Assembly (NCBI GenBank): GCA_024228935.1
Contig: JAAESX010000051.1
Coordinates: 16,696-80,695 of the forward strand
Direction of reading: 5' to 3'
DNA from: Pseudomonadota bacterium
GTDB lineage: Bacteria > Myxococcota_A > UBA796 > CAJQPC01
DNA: 64,000 nucleotides
A model generated the notes under the pieces. The model saw nothing but the letters and a program-made list of their open reading frames with translations, did not search any database and was not told the origin of the DNA. The position numbers and the translations under genes were made by a program. Shown in pieces: positions 59,598-64,000 of the stretch (position 1 is its first letter; every line of letters begins with the position of its first letter).

Positions 59598-61964
59598 ATG
59601 GATCGAGAGCTGTACGACGAGGTGATGCAGGCGCTGGACGAGTCCGTTCTGGCCGCCGGTGAGGTGCGCTGCGTACACGCCGCGGTCGCGGGCGAGGAGG
59701 CTGTGGATGCACTCCTGAACGGAGAGGAATTCGAATGCCGCCCACCCGTCCCGGCCGCGGCCAGCGCCCAGGAGACCTGGCTCACCCACATCGCCGTGCA
59801 GGGCTTCCGCGGGGTCGGACCGAGGTCGGAGCTGAGCATCGATCCCAAGCCCGGTCTCACGGTCGTGCTGGGCCGCAACGGGACCGGCAAGTCGAGCCTC
59901 GCGGAGGGACTCGAGGTCGTCCTGGGCGGGCTCGACGACAGCCAGCGCTGGGATGGCCGTGAGAACGAGAAGGAGTGGCGGCAGGGGTGGCGGAATCTGG
60001 GATGGAAGGACGACGTCTATGCCGAGGCTGGCTTTTCGGGACCTGCGGGCAAGACCGTGGCCCGGCGATTCTGGAAAGACGGGGATGAGGCCAGCGAGTC
60101 CTGCGAGAACATCGATGGGGCCTGGTCGCGCGGCGTCACGGAGGCGGACCCGGTTCTCACTTACGCCGAGCTCGGCCGCCTTCCGGACACAAAGCCCACC
60201 GAACGGTACAGACAACTCGCCCACCTCCTGGGACTGGAAGGGGTTGGCTCGGCCCGGAGCCTCCTCGCCAAGCAGCGGATTGCGGTGGAGGGCAAGGAGC
60301 GCGACCTCAACAAGGCCCGCAAGAAGCTCGACACCGAGCTGACGCCGTTCGACGACGAACGCGCTCGAAGGGCGCAGGAGGCGCTGGCGCTGCGTGGTTG
60401 GTCCCACCGGGCGAACGCGCTGAAGCTCGTCCTGGATGGGGAGAACAAGACCTCAGACGAGGGCGAACTCGCTCGCCTGAAAGCCCTCGTTCGACTCAAC
60501 GCCCCGGCAGATCCGATCAACGAGGCGACGGAGCTGCGGAAGGCGCTGGAGCAGCAACGAGCCGTCCAGGGGACCGCGCAGGCCCGTCTGGACCAGCTCG
60601 CCAAGCTTCTTGGCCGGGCGCTGGACTACGCACCCGAGACCGAGCCCTCGGACTGTCCTGTGTGCGCCACACCCGCGGTCCTCGACCCGATTTGGAGGGC
60701 GGAGGCACAGGTCCGCAAACAGGAAGCCGAGGCGCTCAGCCTCAAGGCCCGGACCGCGCAGGCGCGGCTGAAGGTCGCCACGACGGCCGCGCAGCGCCTG
60801 TGCGTCGGCCCAGACGTCCATCTCGAACGGGACGACAGGACGGGTCCGTGCCTCACGCTTTGGAGAGCGTGGGAGGAAGGTGAACGCCTCACGGGCGATG
60901 CGCTCCTTGCACACCTGGAGAACAACCATCGCCCGCTCGCGGAAGCCGTCGAGGCGCTCGTCGCCGAAGCGACAACGCAGCTCTCAGCCCTCGACGAGGC
61001 CTGGCGCCCGGTTCGTGCGCGCCTCCAGGGACTCTACGAGCGAGCCGTCGCGAACCTGGAGGCGAAGGAACGCGCCAAGCCGTTCGGGAGGGCAGAAGAC
61101 TGGCTCAAGCAGCTGGAAAAGGAACTGCGCGAGCGCCGCCTGAAGCCCATCAGTGAGCGCTCCCAAGATATCTGGGAGACGCTGCGGCACGACAGCTCGG
61201 TGGAGCTGGACGACCTCGTCCTTGGCGGCAGCACCACGAACCCCACCCTCGACCTGACCGCCACGATCGATGGTCACGCGGCCAACGCGCTGGCCGTCAT
61301 GTCCCAGGGGGAGCTCAACGCGCTGTCGTTGGCTCTGTTCCTCCCCAGAGCGACCCAGGACTCCAGCCCCTTTCGTTTCGTCGTCGTCGATGACCCGGTG
61401 CAGGCGATGGACCCCCACAAGGTCGACGGTCTGGCGAAGCTGCTGCACGAGCTCGCTCGCGACCGGCAGATCATCGTGTTCAGCCACGACTACCGTCTCG
61501 GCGAGGCGCTGAGGCGACTGAACCTGAAGGCAAACCTCGTCTCGGTTCAGAGGCGGGAGCAGGCCGAGGTCGTCTTCCAGTCCACAGGGACTCCCGTCGA
61601 GACCTACCTGGACGAGGTCCAACTCGCGATGTCCGAGGGACGCGTGAGCGACGAGGTCACCCGCCAGGTCGTGCCTGGGCTGTTGCGCATGGCGCTCGAA
61701 GCCCACTTCAGCGATCACGTTCGCAGGCGCGAGCTGGAGACGAGGAGCCACGCTGAGGTGAACGAGCTCCTCGGGAACACCAAGGGGCTTGTTGCCCTCG
61801 CTGCGCTGGCCGTCGGCGGCGAACCTGAGCTTGCAGACTGGCTTCCAAACGGCACCGATGGGCTGCTCGCCGAGCTGGCCACGGGCGCTCACGAGGGGAC
61901 GCAACGAAAGCTGACGACGCTGGTCCGCCATTCGACATGGCTCCTGGAGCGGGACCTCCCGTGA
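59598..61964 (+). CDS. SMC/Rad50-like ATPase with zinc hook
   Basis: 788 residues. N-terminal helical extension, then Walker A GRNGTGKSSLAEGLEV (92-107). A coiled coil holds a CPVC (353-356) zinc hook. The ABC signature MSQGELNALSLALFL, Walker B RFVVVDDPVQAMDP and an H-loop IIVFSHDYRLGEALR follow, then a 150-residue C-terminal helical domain absent from RecF/RecN. DDP.QAMD Walker B and a short coiled coil are typical of AAA_13/AAA_23 ATPases of anti-phage systems, but no effector such as an anticodon-nuclease motif is visible. Its stop overlaps a small partner gene (GTGA). Confidence 0.85.
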   Translation: MDRELYDEVMQALDESVLAAGEVRCVHAAVAGEEAVDALLNGEEFECRPPVPAAASAQETWLTHIAVQGFRGVGPRSELSIDPKPGLTVVLGRNGTGKSSLAEGLEVVLGGLDDSQRWDGRENEKEWRQGWRNLGWKDDVYAEAGFSGPAGKTVARRFWKDGDEASESCENIDGAWSRGVTEADPVLTYAELGRLPDTKPTERYRQLAHLLGLEGVGSARSLLAKQRIAVEGKERDLNKARKKLDTELTPFDDERARRAQEALALRGWSHRANALKLVLDGENKTSDEGELARLKALVRLNAPADPINEATELRKALEQQRAVQGTAQARLDQLAKLLGRALDYAPETEPSDCPVCATPAVLDPIWRAEAQVRKQEAEALSLKARTAQARLKVATTAAQRLCVGPDVHLERDDRTGPCLTLWRAWEEGERLTGDALLAHLENNHRPLAEAVEALVAEATTQLSALDEAWRPVRARLQGLYERAVANLEAKERAKPFGRAEDWLKQLEKELRERRLKPISERSQDIWETLRHDSSVELDDLVLGGSTTNPTLDLTATIDGHAANALAVMSQGELNALSLALFLPRATQDSSPFRFVVVDDPVQAMDPHKVDGLAKLLHELARDRQIIVFSHDYRLGEALRRLNLKANLVSVQRREQAEVVFQSTGTPVETYLDEVQLAMSEGRVSDEVTRQVVPGLLRMALEAHFSDHVRRRELETRSHAEVNELLGNTKGLVALAALAVGGEPELADWLPNGTDGLLAELATGAHEGTQRKLTTLVRHSTWLLERDLP

Positions 61965-62293
61965 CTGCGACCCAGCGCATCGCACTGGCGCGGCGGGAGC
62001 TGGAGAGCTCGGTTCGCGACGTCGGTTGGGAACGACGGCTGGTCCTTCTGGTCCGGCAGGCTCTCGAGCACGCCGTCGCCGAGCACCTCGCCGCCCGGAT
62101 GCCCAGTGCCGAGCGAGCCAGCTTCAGCTTCCAACTCATCGCCCTGCGGACGACCCTGGGCATCGACCACGCTCGCCGGGTCGCGTGGTCCTGGGACAGC
62201 CTGAGCCTGGTCTGCCACCACAAGGGCTACGCTTTCACGCCTCGATCCAACGAACTCGACGCGTGGCTTGAAGAGGCGGAGGGCTTGCTGTGA
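61961..62293 (+). CDS. Small helical partner of the SMC-like ATPase
   Basis: 110 residues from GTG 61961, overlapping the ATPase stop by 4 nt. All helical: TATQRIALARRELESSVRDV, then WSWDSLSLVCHHKGYAFTPR and a final ELDAWLEEAEGLL. The W..LS..CHH..Y..P...EL..W pattern recalls small helical proteins encoded beside ATPases in actinobacterial and myxobacterial conflict loci, but I cannot name a family. Its stop overlaps the next start (GTGA). Confidence 0.7.
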   Translation: MTATQRIALARRELESSVRDVGWERRLVLLVRQALEHAVAEHLAARMPSAERASFSFQLIALRTTLGIDHARRVAWSWDSLSLVCHHKGYAFTPRSNELDAWLEEAEGLL

Positions 62294-62673
62294 GTCAGTT
62301 CGAACATGTTGTGGACGCACACCTGCGCGAGGTCTTCAAGGACGCCGAGAGCGCCCTCTATGCGCATCCGCTTCACGCCCTGGTTCGTGTTCGCCAGGTC
62401 TTCGAGAAGCGAACCTGGAAGTTCCAGCACGCCTGTTGTGCCACTCACCAGGTGAGAGCTGTCGTCGTCCCATCCTCTCCTCCGGCATGGATCAACCCCA
62501 AGCCCGCCCATGGTGTTCGGCAGGCCCTCGGACCAAGCGTCTCGGATCTCAGACGACCGCTCGGCGGGCTCGCTCGTGCGGAGGACGGTGGCCCACACTT
62601 GACCTGCGCCCAACCCATCATCGGGGGCAGACCGCGACACACTTCGTGTAGTCGGTCAACTCCGTCGAGCTGA
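62290..62673 (+). CDS. Third SMC-operon gene, probably degraded C-terminus
   Basis: GTG 62290 overlaps the previous stop. The first 47 residues (MSQFEHVVDAHLREVFKDAE, then ESALYAHPLHALVRVRQVFE) look like a real helical protein. After about residue 48 the composition turns Pro/Arg/Ser-rich and antisense to other frames, and the last 56 bp overlap a convergent gene. It is either a short real protein or the 5' end of a broken one. Confidence 0.45.
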   Translation: MSQFEHVVDAHLREVFKDAESALYAHPLHALVRVRQVFEKRTWKFQHACCATHQVRAVVVPSSPPAWINPKPAHGVRQALGPSVSDLRRPLGGLARAEDGGPHLTCAQPIIGGRPRHTSCSRSTPSS

Positions 62674-62959
62674 TCTGTAGCCCAGTGAGTTCGGTATGGA
62701 GCGAGCAGGGCGCAGCGTCAATGCAACGAAGTTCGCATCGTCTCCGCTCGGCGCTCTCGCTCGAGCAACCTGTCAGAGGACCGGACGTCTCGACGTCGCA
62801 CCTTGCGAACGCGTCAATCCAACGCTCGTTGATCCGCTCACAATCCAAGTCACAGGCCGTGTCGACCAAGAGCTGAGACTCTGGCAACGACGGCGACTCG
62901 GGCCGACGAGTGTCAGACGCACAACTGAAGCAGCCAACCAGCGTGAGGGGGCTCACCAT
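62618..62959 (-). CDS. Cys-rich small lipoprotein
   Basis: 113 residues. MVSPLTLVGC has a lipobox (LVGC, Cys10) with no basic residues. The mature part has about 11 cysteines in pairs (CDLDCERI, CELRCIDAAPC, CVAVC), suggesting disulfides. The ATG overlaps the stop of the upstream gene by 7 nt (ATGGTGA), so the two are coupled. GC content is visibly lower than average, consistent with recently acquired DNA. Confidence 0.65.
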   Translation of the reverse strand: MVSPLTLVGCFSCASDTRRPESPSLPESQLLVDTACDLDCERINERWIDAFARCDVETSGPLTGCSSESAERRRCELRCIDAAPCSLHTELTGLQISSTELTDYTKCVAVCPR

Positions 62960-63450
62960 CTCGTCTTCCCCATGAGTCCCAAGGCCCCGAGTGCAGCAAA
63001 GGCGAACGCGAACCCCACGCCGTTCCTCGGGCTCATCTGCACCTTCGTCTGTGCTTCAGTTTGGGCGCATTCGGGAGTGCCGCTCGGACGCAGAGGAATC
63101 GGGACCGTGCAGAGGCCCGGCAGCTCACCCCACGTCACCTGCTGTACGACCTGACCGTCACAGCACCAAGCGAGCTCCTCCGACGTGTGCCAGGTCTTTC
63201 CGACGAGCTGTCCCTCCTCGTCAAACTGGTACACGCGGCCATACCAATCCTCCCACCCGGTTGCTACATAGCGGTGGTCGCTTCCAACCTCGCACGCGTA
63301 CGTTGGTAGTTCTGCCGCTACCTCGTCCAGAGACCGCGACTCCGTGAGATCCGCGACGCAGACTCCGTCTACGTAGGTAGCCTCGGGGAAATCCGTACCT
63401 GGGCACGTGAATCCGGTGTCCGCGTTCGCGCCGGGAACGACCGACCACAC
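62953..63450 (-). CDS. Exported Cys-containing protein with C-terminal hydrophobic tail
   Basis: 165 residues from GTG 63450. Sequence just before this GTG would extend the hydrophobic stretch (ALLVVWSVVPGANA), a natural signal peptide, but an amber TAG lies nine codons upstream, after ATGGTAGTC. The mature part has Cys pairs (FTCPG, YVDGVCVAD, WCCDG, ECAQ) and a C-terminal hydrophobic helix (GVGFAFAFAALGALGLMG) ending KTRW, like a membrane anchor. Either the start is unusual or the signal peptide is broken by the TAG. Confidence 0.6.
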   Translation of the reverse strand: MWSVVPGANADTGFTCPGTDFPEATYVDGVCVADLTESRSLDEVAAELPTYACEVGSDHRYVATGWEDWYGRVYQFDEEGQLVGKTWHTSEELAWCCDGQVVQQVTWGELPGLCTVPIPLRPSGTPECAQTEAQTKVQMSPRNGVGFAFAFAALGALGLMGKTRW

Positions 63451-63470
63451 GACGAGGAGCGCTCCCTAGA

Positions 63471-63890
63471 CTACCATGACGACTGGAACACGTGGCGCAA
63501 CGTTCCCTCGCTGCGAGCAAAGTAGTCTAGGTCCAAGTAGTTGGCGCAGTCCGTGTTCTTGACAACGCACGGATAGCGCTTCGCGAGCGCCCACCGGAAG
63601 ACAGCACCGGTCATGCGGGGCTCGTCCCAACACGTCTCGCTGTAGAAGAATGTCGGTCCTCTGGCGTCTGTAGGGTCACGGCGCATCGGAATCGGACCCT
63701 ACTACAGGCCATGATCTGGGCCGAAGCACAAAAAGAGCCCGTAGCGGGTGGCGTTTCGGCAGCGCGCGAGACTCGCCGACTCGCCGAACGAGAGAGGTAC
63801 CAGCCGTCGACAAACGCGTTCAGCGCCTGTGGACAAGTCAGTCTGATCCAGCACTGCCAAGGGGCGCCCAAACTGACCGGGTCGGGGCAA
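63471..63890 (-). pseudogene. Decayed coding remnants
   Basis: Three short minus-strand frames overlap or abut, none with a convincing start: a 71-codon frame with TFFYSETCWDEPRMTG and NTDCANYLDLDYFARSEG ending at 63471; a frame with LTCPQALNAFVDGWYLS ending at 63611; and one with ASLARCRNATRYGLFLCFGP ending at 63702. The segments look protein-like but are mutually out of frame, as expected for one Cys-rich secreted protein broken by indels. Confidence 0.4.
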
Positions 63891-64000
63891 CTGATCGAGT
63901 CAGCGCACGCGACAATGCCGGGCGAAACGCCGCAGAAAAGAGCGGACGTTCGGCCGGTCTCGGCTTGCTGGGAGGGGACGGGCGGTCGATCACGACCGGC
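63891..64000. other. Right-edge stretch, no gene seen
   Basis: 110 bp with no open frame of note, no RNA gene and no repeat that I can recognise. It is continuous with the degraded stretch to its left and may be the promoter side of a gene beyond the window. Confidence 0.4.

Noticed and set aside
59598..61964. RloC-type anticodon nuclease.
   Set aside because: A zinc hook and ATPase are present, but no HEPN/anticodon-nuclease motif (R...E...H) could be found in the C-terminal domain.

Overview
Organism. Very high GC, strong G/C preference at third codon positions, MopE-type Asp/Cys metal-binding repeats, many small lipoproteins with Gly/Asp/Thr-rich tails, a MYXO-CTERM-like C-terminus, FHA and Ser/Thr kinase genes and an Nma111-like protease all point to a chromosomal piece of an uncultured Myxococcota (former Deltaproteobacteria). 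No rRNA, tRNA, insertion sequence or CRISPR array was seen. Layout. (1) 1-12.7 kb: a minus-strand envelope operon. It holds a CHASE2-like sensor, a double-domain PgsC/CapC-like membrane protein, three unrecognised exported or membrane proteins and a gene cut by the left edge; four successive gene pairs share 4-nt ATGA overlaps. (2) 12.8-20.7 kb: housekeeping genes (pyrC, a VTT membrane protein, tldD/tldE, plsY), with a 540-bp repeat-rich intergenic stretch at 15.3-15.86 kb. (3) 20.7-37.2 kb: surface and lipoprotein genes, a pseudokinase, sfsA, an Nma111/HtrA-like protease, an SLC12-type transporter, a SprT-like/DUF2786 protein, a DUF3142 lipoprotein and an Asp-repeat lipoprotein. (4) 32.0-38.5 kb holds several broken genes: three are exactly one base out of frame, next to a kinase scrap and a duplicated gene tail. 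(5) 38.5-42.8 kb: two linked zinc-ribbon proteins, one FHA and one SPFH-like. (6) 42.9-44.4 kb: a mosaic of truncated genes joined head to head and tail to tail. (7) 44.4-51.8 kb: sbcDC, diverging across a 32-bp-arm perfect palindrome from a five-gene overlapping operon (MoaA-like radical SAM enzyme, P-loop kinase, GreA-like factor, thymidylate-kinase-like enzyme, EEP-fold nuclease/phosphatase). (8) 51.9-62.7 kb: a HEPN-motif/protein-kinase fusion, a minus-strand operon (DUF3800-like protein, ECF-type sigma factor, unknown, stand-alone Lon-type protease domain, DHH-motif protein) and an SMC/Rad50-like ATPase with small partners. (9) 62.6-64 kb: two small Cys-rich exported proteins and decayed sequence. 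How the parts work together. Regions 7 and 8 combine DNA-end processing (SbcCD), nucleotide chemistry, a possible RNase-kinase, an SMC-like ATPase and a protease under its own sigma factor. That mix is typical of genome-defence or stress islands and is where an undescribed system is most likely; this is inference from domains and gene order only. The first region looks like an envelope or capsule-related membrane machine, but it lacks the PgsB ligase needed for known poly-gamma-glutamate synthesis.
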